Shown: positions 1 through 8,824 of the stretch, piece after piece
Layout: each line of letters starts with the position of its first letter
Numbering within the stretch: position 1 is the first letter of the stretch
Assembly: GCA_013822345.1 (NCBI GenBank)
Contig: PNKH01000016.1
Coordinates: 1-64,000, forward strand
Direction of reading: 5' to 3'
DNA length: 64,000 bases
From: Isosphaera sp.
GTDB taxonomy: Bacteria > Planctomycetota > Planctomycetia > Gemmatales > Gemmataceae
Program-made: the position numbers and the translations under genes
Notes under the pieces: generated by a model
Told to the model about the DNA's origin: nothing
Databases searched by the model: none
What the model saw: only the letters and a program-made list of their open reading frames with translations

Positions 1-6
1 GCCGGG

Positions 7-618
7 TCACTCCCCGAGCGGGAGCCCGCCCCGCGACTCCGACTTGTAGATGAGGTCCACCGCGAGCGTCGCGGCCAGCAAGAGCATCTTCGCCAGCGGT
101 TGCCCGGCCAGGTCCGGGTTCACCTGCAGGAAGTAGTGGTCGGCGGAGAAGACGAACTCCCCCACCCCCATGAACTTCTTCGACACCCGGCCCAGTTCGA
201 CCGCCCCGTCCTCGGTCAGGAACCGGTAGTCGAACCCGAACATCCGCCCCTTCACGTTGGCGAAGTAGTTCCCGTCCTTGTCGTACACGTGGAACCCGCC
301 GCTGATCGTCAGGAACTTGCTCCGGAAGGTGCCGACCAGCGCCCCCTGGGCGTCCCGCACCTCGACCCGCGACTTGAAGACGTAGAACCCGCGGCGGATG
401 GTGAACACCAGGGCGTCGTCCGGCTTCTCCCGCACCTCGACCGTCGTCGGCAGCAGGTTCTTGCTGACGACCCACCGCATCGCCTGGGTGAACCCCCCGA
501 TGTTCTCCCGGGCCGACCCGACCTCCTCCCCGGTGTCCCCGTCCCGGATGTCGTAGCTCTGGACCGACGACAGGAACTTCCGGTGCTCCTGGATCGCGAA
601 CCGGTTGCACTCGAGCAC
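7..618 (-). CDS. LURP-one/scramblase-related protein
   Basis: A 203-residue protein of the LURP-one-related / phospholipid scramblase-like fold. Alternating beta-strand segments with the family rhythm are visible: FVFSADHYFL near the C-terminus, SKFLTISGGFHVYDKDG mid-protein, then GRMFGFDYRFL. A single hydrophobic helix (about residues 180-192, MLLLAATLAVDLIY) closes the sequence, as in the family. Bacterial members have no established reaction; membrane or lipid association is inferred from the fold and the terminal helix. It is divergent from the methyltransferase gene that follows. The stop lies at the window edge, so its downstream neighbour is not visible. Confidence 0.75.
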   Translation of the reverse strand: MLECNRFAIQEHRKFLSSVQSYDIRDGDTGEEVGSARENIGGFTQAMRWVVSKNLLPTTVEVREKPDDALVFTIRRGFYVFKSRVEVRDAQGALVGTFRSKFLTISGGFHVYDKDGNYFANVKGRMFGFDYRFLTEDGAVELGRVSKKFMGVGEFVFSADHYFLQVNPDLAGQPLAKMLLLAATLAVDLIYKSESRGGLPLGE

Positions 619-710
619 GGGGGACTCCGGGTGAGTTAGCGCGCGGGCCGCGGCACGGTTGGATCAATAAGACCCGCAGTGCCCCGCGTCCACCCGACCC
701 CCGACCGCCC

Positions 711-1442
711 GTGCCCCACCACCTGCTCGACAAGCGCGAGGCCCGCGTCCGCCGGATGTTCGGCCAGATCGCCCCGTGGTACGACTTCCTCAACCACCTC
801 CTCAGCCTGAACGTCGACAAGCGGTGGCGCGACACGACGGCGAAGCTCGTCCCGCCCGGGCCCGCGGCCGACGGCCCGGTCCTCGACCTGTGCACCGGGA
901 CCGGCGACCTGGCCCTCACCTACGACCGGGCGGCCGGCGGAACCGTACCCGTCGTCGGGGCCGACTTCTGCCACGAGATGCTGGTGCGGGCCGCGAAGAA
1001 GGCGGCGGCCGCCGGGGCGGCGGACCGGGTCCGGTTCGTCGAGGCGGACGCCCAGGCCCTCCCCTTCCCCGACGACGTGTTCCAGCTCGTGAGCGTGGCG
1101 TTCGGGCTGCGGAACATCACCGACCCGGACGCCGGCCTGGCCGAGATGGTGCGGGTGGTGCGGCCGGGCGGCCGGGTGGCGATCCTGGAGTTCTCGAAGC
1201 CGCGGCACTGGCTCCTCGGTCGGCTTTACCGGTGGTACTTCCGGTACGCCCTGCCGCTCGCCGGCCAGATCCTGTGCCGGAACAAGGAGAGCGCGTACCG
1301 CTACCTGCCCGAGAGCGTGCTCGCGTTCCCGGACTACGAGGCCCTCGCCGCCCGGCTGACGGCCGCCGGGCTGACCGACGTGACGTTTCGCCCGCTCACC
1401 TTCGGCATCGCCACCCTGTATGTTGGAAGGAAGCCGCTGTAG
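711..1442 (+). CDS. ubiE: Demethylmenaquinone/ubiquinone C-methyltransferase UbiE/MenG
   Basis: A 243-residue class I SAM-dependent methyltransferase of the UbiE/MenG family, which methylates the quinone ring in the last steps of menaquinone (or ubiquinone) synthesis. The N-terminal signature FGQIAPWYDFLNHLLSLNVD (residues 17-36) and SAM-binding motif I, LDLCTGTGDL (about 58-67), are typical, as are the later AFGLRNITDPDAGLAEM and VRPGGRVAILEFSKP segments. The length matches the family. GTG at 711 is chosen because it leaves the usual short lead before the FxxIAxxYD motif; ATG at 759 would remove part of it. The stop codon lies in the left arm of the 1439-1532 inverted repeat. With hemE next, the neighbourhood is cofactor metabolism. 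Confidence 0.93.
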   Translation: MPHHLLDKREARVRRMFGQIAPWYDFLNHLLSLNVDKRWRDTTAKLVPPGPAADGPVLDLCTGTGDLALTYDRAAGGTVPVVGADFCHEMLVRAAKKAAAAGAADRVRFVEADAQALPFPDDVFQLVSVAFGLRNITDPDAGLAEMVRVVRPGGRVAILEFSKPRHWLLGRLYRWYFRYALPLAGQILCRNKESAYRYLPESVLAFPDYEALAARLTAAGLTDVTFRPLTFGIATLYVGRKPL

Positions 1443-1532
1443 GGTGTGTCGAGGTCCGCTTCGGACCGACGACGCACCCGCGACCCCCGGTGCGTCGTCG
1501 GGTCGCGAAGCGCGACCCGCGACACACCCTAC
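1439..1532. repeat. Intergenic inverted repeat (GTAGGGTG family)
   Basis: The outer arms GTAGGGTGTGTCG and CGACACACCCTAC are perfect complements. An inner pair, GACGACGCACC and GGTGCGTCGTC (1468-1499), forms a second stem. The left arm contains the TAG stop of ubiE; the right arm ends 12 bases before the hemE ATG. The architecture is shared with 7522-7623 and 55411-55505. Confidence 0.9.
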
Positions 1533-1544
1533 CAGACCCAGCCG

Positions 1545-2561
1545 ATGCCGCAGCCGTCCTCACCTCACCTACTCGTCCGGGCGGCCCGCGGGGAGCCGGT
1601 CGAGCGGCCGCCGGTCTGGGCGATGCGGCAGGCCGGGCGGTGGGACCCGGAGTTCCGGGCCGTCCGGGCCGGCAAGTCCTTCTACGCCTTCTCCGAAGAT
1701 GTCGAGGCCAGCACCCGGGGGTCGCTCTGCCCGGTCCGCTTCGGGGTCGACGCGGTCATCCTCTTCTACGACATCACCACCCTGCCGGTGGCGATGGGGC
1801 TGCCGTTCGAGCTGAAGACCGGGGCCGGCCCCACCCCCGACCGCCCGGTCCGCACCCGCGCCGACCTCGACCGCCTCAACCCCGACCCGTCGCCGGAAAG
1901 CTACGCCCACATCCGGCAGCTCCTGAAGCGCGTGAAGGAGGAGCTGCGCGGCGAGCTGCCGGTGATCGCGTTCGCCGGCGCCCCGTTCACCGTCGCCACC
2001 TACTGCGTCGGCACCGGCAAGGACGTGGCCGCCACCCGCCGGTTCGCCGCCGAGCAGCCGGCCGTCTGGGACGGGCTGTTGGAACGGCTGTCGGCCGCGA
2101 CGGTCGGGTTCCTGAACACCCTGATCGCCGACGGGGCGGACGTGTACCAACTGTTCGACTCGTGGGCCGGGGCGCTGACACCGGCGGAGTACGAGCCGTG
2201 GGCGCAGGCGCACCACGCCCGCATCCTGGCCGCGGCGACCGGGGTGCCGCGGATCCTGTTCGTTAAGGAAGGCCCGTACCTCGACCGGATGTGCACGGCC
2301 GGGGCGGACGTGGTCAGTCTCGGGAAGCGGCACGACCTGGCGGCTGCCCGCCGGGAGTACCCCCACCTCGTCTTCCAGGGGAACGTCGACGAGGAGGTGC
2401 TGCGGACCGGCACCCCGGAGCAGGTGACGGCGGCGGTGCGGGCGTGCGTGGCCGCCGGCGGCGGCCGGCGGCACATCGTGAACCTGAACCACGGGGTGGA
2501 CAAGGGCACCCCGGTGGCGAACTTCGAAGCCTACGTCAACGCGGTGAAGTCACACGGTTAG
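1545..2561 (+). CDS. hemE: Uroporphyrinogen decarboxylase HemE
   Basis: A 338-residue uroporphyrinogen III decarboxylase, which removes four acetate carboxyls to give coproporphyrinogen III in haem synthesis. The family N-terminal signature is present as PPVWAMRQAGRWDPEFR (about residues 22-38), with the substrate-binding Arg residues; canonical RYLPEY is RWDPEF here. Later family segments are FAGAPFTVATY, the VYQLFDSWAGALTP block, and NLNHGVDKGTPVANFEAYV near the end. ATG at 1545 is preferred over upstream starts because these would be read through the preceding inverted repeat. Haem synthesis appears again with hemH at 30 kb. Confidence 0.95.
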   Translation: MPQPSSPHLLVRAARGEPVERPPVWAMRQAGRWDPEFRAVRAGKSFYAFSEDVEASTRGSLCPVRFGVDAVILFYDITTLPVAMGLPFELKTGAGPTPDRPVRTRADLDRLNPDPSPESYAHIRQLLKRVKEELRGELPVIAFAGAPFTVATYCVGTGKDVAATRRFAAEQPAVWDGLLERLSAATVGFLNTLIADGADVYQLFDSWAGALTPAEYEPWAQAHHARILAAATGVPRILFVKEGPYLDRMCTAGADVVSLGKRHDLAAARREYPHLVFQGNVDEEVLRTGTPEQVTAAVRACVAAGGGRRHIVNLNHGVDKGTPVANFEAYVNAVKSHG

Positions 2562-2582
2562 CGACGCTTCGCAGAAGCGTCG
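2562..2582. repeat. Small hairpin after hemE
   Basis: CGACGCTTC-GCA-GAAGCGTCG is a perfect 9-bp stem directly after the hemE stop codon. The preceding GGTTAGCGACGC matches the start of the hairpin at 27578-27595 (GGTTAGCGACGCATC), so both are copies of one short family. It lies just before the HtrA-like ribosome-binding site. Confidence 0.75.
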
Positions 2583-2599
2583 TTCCCCCGGAGGTGCTC

Positions 2600-4108
2600 A
2601 TGCGTTCGGGCCTCGGTCTACTGACGTTCTTCGCCCTCGCGGCGCCCTCCGACGGGCGGGCGCAGGAGCCGACCCACGCCCAGGTGCTGGCGGCGTTCGA
2701 GGCGCAGCTGAAGAAGACGGCCGAGGTCGCCGGCCCGAGCGTCGCCACCGTCGTGGTGTCGAAGTCCGCCCACCACGGGAAGCCGCCGGCCGACGCCCCG
2801 TGGAAGCTCGGCGGGTTCGACCCGAAGGCGTTCGAGGGGGACAAGCCGTCGGCCGAGCGGAAGGCCCTGGCCAAGGCCCTCGACCTGAAGGAGCCGCGGG
2901 CGATCTCCGACCACGGGTACGCCGGCGGGGTGGTGGTCGACGCGGCCGGCCTGGTCCTCACCCCGTACCACGTCATCGACGGGGCGACCAAAGTGTACGT
3001 CCACCTGCACGGCGAGGGCGGGAAGCTGACCGGCTCCTACGCCGATGTCCACGCCGCCGACGCCCGCAGCGACCTCGCGGTGCTCAAGCTCCTCACCCCG
3101 CCGCCGAAGCTCCAGGCGGTCACGATCGCCGACGTGCGGACGGCCGACGGGAAGGCCGGCAAGGCGACGGTGTTCCCCGGCAAGCTGTGCGTCCTGCTGG
3201 CCCGCCCGTACTCCGCCGCCCAGGGCCGCCTCGGGGAGCCGGCGAACCCGTTCGGGAGCGTGACCGGGGTGCGGTACGCCCCGCCGAAGCCAGTCCCGAA
3301 GAAGACCCCGCTCCGGCACACCGAGTACGGGACGTTCCTGGAGTACGATGTGAAGCCGCACGCCGGGGTGACCGGCGGGGCACTGCTGAACCTGTCCGGG
3401 GAGTTGATCGGGCTGACGAACGCGGCCGCCGCCGGGTGGGGGGCGGAGTTCGGCCCCGGGTACGCCGTCCCGGCGGACGAGTACTTCCGCAAGGTGGTCG
3501 GGGTGCTCCGCCGCGGGGAGGAGGTCGAGTACGGGTTCCTCGGGGTCCGCCCGGTGGACGAGACCAGCACGGTCGTGAACCCGACCCGAGACGGGCCCGC
3601 CTGGGCGGCCGGGATGCGGCCCGGGGACCGGATCGAGCGGGTCGGCGGTCACCGGGTCGCGTCGTTCGACGACCTCCTCCTGCACGTCGGGTCGGCCCTC
3701 GCCGGGTCGCGGGTGGAGGTGGAGGTGAGCCGGGACGGGAGGACAGTGCCGCTGGTCGTCACCCTGGCGAAGTTCCGCCACGACCAGCCGTACCTCGCCT
3801 CCGTCCGCCCGGACCCGGTGTTCGGGCTGCGGGTGGACTACGGGAGCATGCTCGCCCAGCACCCGGACCGGGAGGTGCGGGAGGAGAAGGGCGGGGTGGC
3901 CGTGCGGGAGGCCGTCCCCGACTCCCCGGCGGCGGCCAGGTTCAAGCCGCTCGGGGACGACCCGCGGGCGTGGCTGGTGACCCACGTCGACGGCACCCCG
4001 GTCGGCGCCCCGGCCGAGTTCTACAAGGCCGCCGCCGGCCGGCCGAAGGTGAGGCTGACCCTGTACGACCCGTCCGCCAAGCGGGCCGCGGAGGTGACCC
4101 TGCCGTGA
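2600..4108 (+). CDS. HtrA-like PDZ protein, nucleophile Ser replaced by Thr
   Basis: A 502-residue trypsin-fold protein with an N-terminal signal peptide (about 1-21, ending GRAQ), a chymotrypsin-like domain (about 40-300), a PDZ domain starting near YGFLGVRPV (about 316) and a second PDZ-like or beta region at the C-terminus (PDSPAAARFKPLGD). Catalytic His (H124 in TPYHVIDGAT) and Asp (D158 in ARSDLAVLKL) are in their HtrA contexts. The nucleophile motif normally GNSGGP reads GVTGGA (T258), so Ser is replaced by Thr. Classical serine protease activity is therefore doubtful; a periplasmic chaperone, scaffold or Thr-nucleophile enzyme is possible. ATG at 2600 has a strong GGAGGTG ribosome-binding site. 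Confidence 0.85.
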   Translation: MRSGLGLLTFFALAAPSDGRAQEPTHAQVLAAFEAQLKKTAEVAGPSVATVVVSKSAHHGKPPADAPWKLGGFDPKAFEGDKPSAERKALAKALDLKEPRAISDHGYAGGVVVDAAGLVLTPYHVIDGATKVYVHLHGEGGKLTGSYADVHAADARSDLAVLKLLTPPPKLQAVTIADVRTADGKAGKATVFPGKLCVLLARPYSAAQGRLGEPANPFGSVTGVRYAPPKPVPKKTPLRHTEYGTFLEYDVKPHAGVTGGALLNLSGELIGLTNAAAAGWGAEFGPGYAVPADEYFRKVVGVLRRGEEVEYGFLGVRPVDETSTVVNPTRDGPAWAAGMRPGDRIERVGGHRVASFDDLLLHVGSALAGSRVEVEVSRDGRTVPLVVTLAKFRHDQPYLASVRPDPVFGLRVDYGSMLAQHPDREVREEKGGVAVREAVPDSPAAARFKPLGDDPRAWLVTHVDGTPVGAPAEFYKAAAGRPKVRLTLYDPSAKRAAEVTLP

Positions 4109-4914
4109 GGTACGCGATCTGCAACGAGACGTTCGACGGGTGGGACCACGCCCGGGTGTGCGGCCGGGTCGCCGAGCTCGGGTACACCGGGCTGGAGGTC
4201 GCCCCGTTCACCCTAGCCCCGCGGATCACCGACGTGTCCGCCGCCCGCCGCTCGGAGCTGCGCCGCCAGGCCGAGGCCGCGGGGGTGCGGATCATCGGGT
4301 TGCACTGGCTGCTGGCGAAGACCGAGGGGTTCCACCTCACCTCGCCGGACCCGGCGGTGCGGCGGCGGACCGGCGAGTACCTGGCGGAACTGGCCACCGC
4401 CGCGGCCGACCTCGGCGGCGACGTCCTGGTGCTCGGCTCGCCGGTGCAGCGGAACGTGCCCGAGGGCCACACCCGGGCCGCGGCCGACGACTTCGCCGTG
4501 GACACCCTGTCGCACTGCCTGCCGGCGCTGGAGCGCGGCCGGGTGTACCTGTGCCTGGAGCCGCTCACCCCGGCGGAGACGAACTTCATGAACACGGCGG
4601 CCGAGGGGGCGGCCCTGTGCCGCCGGCTCGGCCACCCGTTCGTGAGGCTGCACCTGGACGTGAAGGCGATGTCGGCGGAGGCGGCCCCGACCCCGGACGT
4701 GATCCGGGCGAACCGGGAGTTCTTCCACCACTTCCACGCGAACGACCCGAACAAGCGCGGCCCCGGGTTCGGGGCGACCGACTTCAAGCCGATCTTCGCG
4801 GCGCTGCGGGACGTCGGGTACGGCGGGTGGGTGTCGGTCGAGGTGTTCGACTACTCCCCGGACCCGGACACCATCGCCCGGGAGAGCATCCGGTACATGC
4901 GGGAGTGCGAGTAA
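4105..4914 (+). CDS. Sugar phosphate isomerase/epimerase-like TIM barrel
   Basis: A 269-residue TIM-barrel protein of the xylose isomerase-like (AP endonuclease 2) superfamily. The four expected metal ligands fall in order: E152 (YLCLEPL), D185 (RLHLDVKAM), H211 (HFHANDPN) and E246 (GWVSVEVFDY). The substrate is unknown; members isomerise or epimerise free or phosphorylated sugars. GTG at 4105 overlaps the stop codon of the HtrA-like gene (GTGA), with GGAGGTG upstream serving as ribosome-binding site. This suggests translational coupling. Confidence 0.85.
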   Translation: MRYAICNETFDGWDHARVCGRVAELGYTGLEVAPFTLAPRITDVSAARRSELRRQAEAAGVRIIGLHWLLAKTEGFHLTSPDPAVRRRTGEYLAELATAAADLGGDVLVLGSPVQRNVPEGHTRAAADDFAVDTLSHCLPALERGRVYLCLEPLTPAETNFMNTAAEGAALCRRLGHPFVRLHLDVKAMSAEAAPTPDVIRANREFFHHFHANDPNKRGPGFGATDFKPIFAALRDVGYGGWVSVEVFDYSPDPDTIARESIRYMRECE

Positions 4915-4971
4915 GGCCGACCTCACGATGGCGACGCGGGTCGGCGGCGTCGAGGGCGGCCGCACCAGCCC

Positions 4972-5022
4972 CACCTCTCCCCGCTGGGGAGAGGTGAAGA
5001 CCCCGCCGCCCCCTCCGGGGGC
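4972..5022. repeat. Two adjacent hairpins between isomerase and ceramidase-like genes
   Basis: CACCTCTCCCC-GCT-GGGGAGAGGTG (4972-4996) is a perfect 11-bp stem. It is followed by GCCCCCTCCGGGGGC (5008-5022), a second perfect hairpin. Both lie in the 124-bp gap before ATG 5039. The first resembles the CTTCCCCC/GGGGGAGG repeat at 37938-38104. Confidence 0.8.
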
Positions 5023-5038
5023 AACTTTGGTGACACCC

Positions 5039-6427
5039 ATGCGACCGATCCTCCCCGTCGCCGCCCTCCTCGCCTTCGCCCCGGCCGTGCCCGCCGGCGA
5101 CCTCACCGTCGGCTTCGGCGAGGCGGACGTCAGCCCGGAGTTGGGCAAGAAGCCGGTCTACCTGGCCGGGTTCGGGCACAACCGCCCGGCCACCAAGGTC
5201 CACGACCCGATCATGGCCCGGGCGGTCGTCCTGGCCGACGGGGACGACAAGATCGCCCTGGTCACCGTCGACGTGGTCGGGCTGTTCCTGCCGACCGTCG
5301 AGCGGGTGCGGGCGAAGCTCCCGGGGTTCCGGTACGTCCTCGTGTCCGCCACCCACAACCACGAGGGGCCGGACACGATGGGGCTGTGGGGGCCGAACCC
5401 GTTCAAGTCCGGCGTCGACCCGGACTACCTGAAGCGGGTCGAGGCCGGGTGCGTCGACGCCGTCACCGCCGCCGACAAGGCCCGCACGCCCGCCGCCGCC
5501 AAGATCGGGGCCGCGTCCGACCCGACCCTGATCCTCGACAGCCGGCTGCCGGAGGTGAAGCACGACGAGCTGGTGGCCTTGCGGTTCGAGGACCCGAAGA
5601 CCGGTAAGCCGGTCGGGGTGCTGGTCCAGTGGAACATGCACCCGGAGGCGCTGGCGGCGAAGAACACCGAGGTGTCGGCCGACTTCCCGTACTACACCGT
5701 CAAGCACCTGCGGGAGTCCCAGGAGTGCCCGGTGGCGTACTTCAGCGGGACGGTCGGCGGGCTGATGACGACGCTCAAGCTGCGGGTCACCGACACCGCC
5801 GGGAAGGAGCTGGCAGACGGCACGTTCGAGAAGACCGGGCGGTACGGGGAGCTGGTCGGCCGCCTGGCCGACCGGGCGCTGAAGGCCGCGGTCCCGGTGA
5901 CCCTGACCCCGTTCCAGGTCCGCACCCGCGCGGTGCTCCTGCCGGTGGCGAACAAGCTGTACCACCTCGGGTGGGCGGCCGGGGTGCTGGACCGCGACCT
6001 GTACCCGTGGGACAGCGACCCGACCCCGAAGGAGTGGAAGCCGACGAAGGACGCGAGCAAGCCGCTGGCGGTGAGGACGGAGGTCGGGTACCTGAAGCTC
6101 GGCGAGTTGGAGGTGGCGGCGATCCCGGGCGAGATCTACCCGGAGCTGGTGCTCGGCAAGGTGCAGGACCCGGCCGACCCCGGGGCCGACTTCCCGGACG
6201 CCCCGGCCGAGCCGGCGGTGTACGCCCAGCTGAGGGGGAAGCACCGGATGCTGATCGGGCTGGCGAACGACGAGGTCGGGTACATCATCCCGCGGCGGCA
6301 GTGGGACGAGAAGGCCCCGTACTGCTACGGGCTGAAGAAGGCCCAGTACGGGGAGGAGAACAGCGTCGGCCCGGACGCCGCCCCGATCCTGCTCGGGGCG
6401 TTCCGGGACCTGGCCGGGAAGAAATAG
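5039..6427 (+). CDS. Neutral/alkaline ceramidase-like secreted protein
   Basis: A 462-residue protein with a signal peptide (about 1-20, MRPILPVAALLAF...VPAG) followed by a neutral ceramidase-like N-terminal domain. Family landmarks are VGFGEADVSPELG at the start of the mature protein, LVSATHNHEGPDT (metal-binding HNH-type segment), NMHPEALA, IPGEIYPEL and NDEVGYIIP near the end. True ceramidases are longer and carry a C-terminal immunoglobulin-like domain that is absent here. The protein belongs to the shorter ceramidase-domain family common in planctomycetes; the substrate (ceramide or another amide) is not established. The upstream in-frame extension to 4928 would read through the hairpins and is rejected. 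Confidence 0.8.
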   Translation: MRPILPVAALLAFAPAVPAGDLTVGFGEADVSPELGKKPVYLAGFGHNRPATKVHDPIMARAVVLADGDDKIALVTVDVVGLFLPTVERVRAKLPGFRYVLVSATHNHEGPDTMGLWGPNPFKSGVDPDYLKRVEAGCVDAVTAADKARTPAAAKIGAASDPTLILDSRLPEVKHDELVALRFEDPKTGKPVGVLVQWNMHPEALAAKNTEVSADFPYYTVKHLRESQECPVAYFSGTVGGLMTTLKLRVTDTAGKELADGTFEKTGRYGELVGRLADRALKAAVPVTLTPFQVRTRAVLLPVANKLYHLGWAAGVLDRDLYPWDSDPTPKEWKPTKDASKPLAVRTEVGYLKLGELEVAAIPGEIYPELVLGKVQDPADPGADFPDAPAEPAVYAQLRGKHRMLIGLANDEVGYIIPRRQWDEKAPYCYGLKKAQYGEENSVGPDAAPILLGAFRDLAGKK

Positions 6428-6547
6428 CGGGCGGATTCCCCTGGCCGCGCGACCGGGTCGGCGGGCAAAATGGTGTGCGGCCCGTCCCGGACTCGCACCC
6501 CGCCCGACGGCCGCGCCGCGCGTTGATCCTCACCCCCGGAGGTCCCG

Positions 6548-7510
6548 ATGTCCCCGACCCGCCGCCGCGCCTTCACGCTGATCGAGCTGCTGGTCGTGAT
6601 CGCCATCATCGCCCTCCTGGTCGGCCTCCTGATGCCGGCGGTCCAGAAGGTCCGGGAGTCCGCCGCCCGGTCGAAGTGTGCGAACAACCTCCGGCAGATC
6701 GGGCTGGGGCTGATCCACTACGAGGTGACCCACAAGCGGCTCCCCCCGAGCCAGCTCGTCATCGGCTCCGGCGCCACCGAGGTGCGGCACAACTGGACGG
6801 CCCTGATGCTGCAGTACATCGAGCAGGACAACGTCCACAGCCTGTACCGGAAGGACCGGACGTGGAACGCCGCCGAGAACCGGGCGGCGATCCGGACGGC
6901 GGTCAAGACGTTCACCTGCCCGTCCACCCCGCTCGACCCGAACCGCCGGTCGGACGGGTCGACCAACCCCGACGCCCCGGCGGTCGGCGACTACGCCGCG
7001 ATCGGGGCGGTGGCCCCGGAGCTGATGGGCGTCAGCCCGGCGCTGGTGGCCTCGACCCCGGCCCCGCGGAACAAGGCGGTCATGACCCCGGGCCAGGGGA
7101 CCCGGGTCGTGGACATCGACGACGGCACCTCGAACTGCCTGATGATCATCGAGGACGCCGGCCGGCCGCGCCACTTCGTCCGGAACCGGATCCCGGGCCC
7201 GGCGCCGCACGACGACGGGTGCAACAACGCGAACGTCCCGGCGAACGGCATCATCACCGGGGCCGCGTGGGCCGACCCGGCGACCGAGATCCCGCTCCAC
7301 GGGTTCGCCTTCGACGGGCTGACCTGCCCCGGCCCGTGCCCGCTGAACTGCTCGAACAACAACGAGCCGTACGCCTTCCACACGGGCGGGATGAACGCCG
7401 TCTTCGCCGACGGGTCGAACCGCTACATCACCACCCAGGTGAACATCCGCACGTTCGCCGCCCTGATCACCATGCAGGGCCGGGAGGTCATCACCGCCGG
7501 CGACTTCTGA
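6548..7510 (+). CDS. DUF1559 prepilin-like (H-X9-DG) protein
   Basis: A 320-residue pseudopilin-type protein. A basic leader MSPTRRR precedes the prepilin cleavage/methylation motif [19 protein letters not shown] (residues 8-26), so leader cleavage would leave an N-methylated hydrophobic helix. The DUF1559 globular domain follows, with [20 protein letters not shown] and a [12 protein letters not shown] segment, and closes with the H-X9-DG motif ([18 protein letters not shown]). Planctomycetes carry many paralogues, thought to be surface or type II secretion-like pseudopilins. The start has the extended ribosome-binding site CCCCGGAGGTCCC. A second member lies at 52505. Confidence 0.92.
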   Translation: MSPTRRRAFTLIELLVVIAIIALLVGLLMPAVQKVRESAARSKCANNLRQIGLGLIHYEVTHKRLPPSQLVIGSGATEVRHNWTALMLQYIEQDNVHSLYRKDRTWNAAENRAAIRTAVKTFTCPSTPLDPNRRSDGSTNPDAPAVGDYAAIGAVAPELMGVSPALVASTPAPRNKAVMTPGQGTRVVDIDDGTSNCLMIIEDAGRPRHFVRNRIPGPAPHDDGCNNANVPANGIITGAAWADPATEIPLHGFAFDGLTCPGPCPLNCSNNNEPYAFHTGGMNAVFADGSNRYITTQVNIRTFAALITMQGREVITAGDF

Positions 7511-7521
7511 CCGGCGCGGCC

Positions 7522-7623
7522 CGTAGGGTGCGGTCGAGCCGGGCGCTTCGCCCGGCGGCGACGCACCGGGACCGCGTGGTGCGTCGTCGCCGGGCGAAGC
7601 GCCCGGCTCGACCGCACCCTACG
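7522..7623. repeat. Inverted repeat between convergent genes (GTAGGGTG family)
   Basis: The outer arms CGTAGGGTGCGGTCGAGCC / GGCTCGACCGCACCCTACG are perfect. Nested inside are GGGCGCTTCGCCCGG hairpins and GGTGCGTC/GACGCACC arms. It fills the gap between the DUF1559 gene and convergent truD, and the right arm contains the truD stop codon. It could act as a bidirectional terminator. Confidence 0.92.
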
Positions 7624-8788
7624 ACGCTGCCGTCACCCGCTTCACCAACATCGTGGCGTAGCTGCCGCGCGGCAGGTCGAACGCCAACGTGAGGTTCCGC
7701 CGGCCGGCATTCAGGTCGTCGGCGTCGGCCGCGTGGGCGAGGTTCGCGGGCCGGACGCACCCGGCCCGGTCGCCCTTGCCGAAGAACGGCTTCTGCATCC
7801 CCTTCACCTTCAACTCCGCCAGCGTCAGCCCCTCGGCCCGCAGCACCTCCTCGGCCAGGCCCGCCCACGCGGCCCCCGGCTCCGGCTTGACCCGGGCGCT
7901 CGGCAGCGGCAGCGACAGCCCTTCCCACTCCGCCCGCTTCTCGTCCGGCATGCGGAGCGGCACCGGCACCCGGCCGAGTTTCAACTCGACCGACCCGAGG
8001 TCGGCCGGCGGGAGCGTGCGGGCCAGCCACGCCGCGAGCATCCGGTTCCACAAGAAGCTCTGGTACGCCGACAGGTACAGCCCCTGCAGCTCCGGCCGGA
8101 GGCGGGCGACCGCCCCCTTGAAGTCGGTCGGGTGGGTGACGAGGTAGTCGACCAGGCTGCGGGCGTGGCCCTTCGGGAGTTGCGCCTTCAGCGCCGGCCA
8201 GTCGCCCCACAGGCGGGTGAGCGCCGCCTTCTCCCGCTTCGCGTCGGCCCGGTCGAACTCGTAGGGGGCGGTCAGCGCGAGCCTCAGCGCGTCCTCGAAC
8301 CGCCCGGACACCATCTCCCGGGCGACGAACCGCGGCGGGTCGCCGACCGACCCGAACCGCTGGTCGTCGAAGTAGTTCGGCAGGCCCGCGTCCCGCACCT
8401 CTTCCAGCGCCGCCGCGACCCGTGACACCACGGTGTCACTCATCGCCCGCAGCACGACGACGAAGCGGTTGGCGGTGATGTCCCGAGAGGTGTACGGCTC
8501 GGGGCGTTGGCCGAGGTAGGTGACGGCGACCCGCTCGTGGGCCAGGTCCCGCCGCGGGCCGCGGAAGATCGTGAGGTACTGGCGGGTGACCGCGTGCCGG
8601 TCCTTGAGCCCGCCGTAGCTCAACCGGCGGTGGTCGACGTTCCACCGGCGGCGGACCGCGGCCAGGGCGTCCGGGGTGGTCCACCCGGTCTTGTCGAGCC
8701 GGTAGAACGCGAACTCCCCGGCGTCCCCGCCGGCCGCGGCGGTCAGCTCCTCGACGCGGAAGTCCTCCGGCCGCTGCTTCAGCTTCAT
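7619..8788 (-). CDS. truD: tRNA pseudouridine(13) synthase TruD
   Basis: A 389-residue TruD-family pseudouridine synthase, which modifies U13 of tRNA. The N-terminal MKLKQRPEDFRVEEL matches the family start, and the catalytic segment LSYGGLKDRHAVTRQ holds the conserved catalytic Asp (KD). YFDDQRFGS and the later LYLSAYQSFLWN stretch are further family blocks. The C-terminal LTLAFDLPRGSYATMLVKRV is typical. ATG at 8788 is chosen over the in-frame start at 8806 because it gives the family N-terminus and lies exactly six bases after a TATCAT -10-like box, implying a leaderless message. Confidence 0.93.
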   Translation of the reverse strand: MKLKQRPEDFRVEELTAAAGGDAGEFAFYRLDKTGWTTPDALAAVRRRWNVDHRRLSYGGLKDRHAVTRQYLTIFRGPRRDLAHERVAVTYLGQRPEPYTSRDITANRFVVVLRAMSDTVVSRVAAALEEVRDAGLPNYFDDQRFGSVGDPPRFVAREMVSGRFEDALRLALTAPYEFDRADAKREKAALTRLWGDWPALKAQLPKGHARSLVDYLVTHPTDFKGAVARLRPELQGLYLSAYQSFLWNRMLAAWLARTLPPADLGSVELKLGRVPVPLRMPDEKRAEWEGLSLPLPSARVKPEPGAAWAGLAEEVLRAEGLTLAELKVKGMQKPFFGKGDRAGCVRPANLAHAADADDLNAGRRNLTLAFDLPRGSYATMLVKRVTAAS

Positions 8789-8794
8789 CCGGGC

Positions 8795-8800
8795 ATGATA
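8795..8800 (-). promoter_or_regulatory. Putative -10 box for leaderless truD
   Basis: TATCAT lies six bases upstream of the truD ATG, so transcription would start at or next to the start codon. No good -35 hexamer is visible 16-18 bases upstream. The same TANNNT-N6-ATG arrangement occurs at four other genes in this window. Confidence 0.5.
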
Positions 8801-8824
8801 CCGCACCCGACCCCCGAAGCCGCT

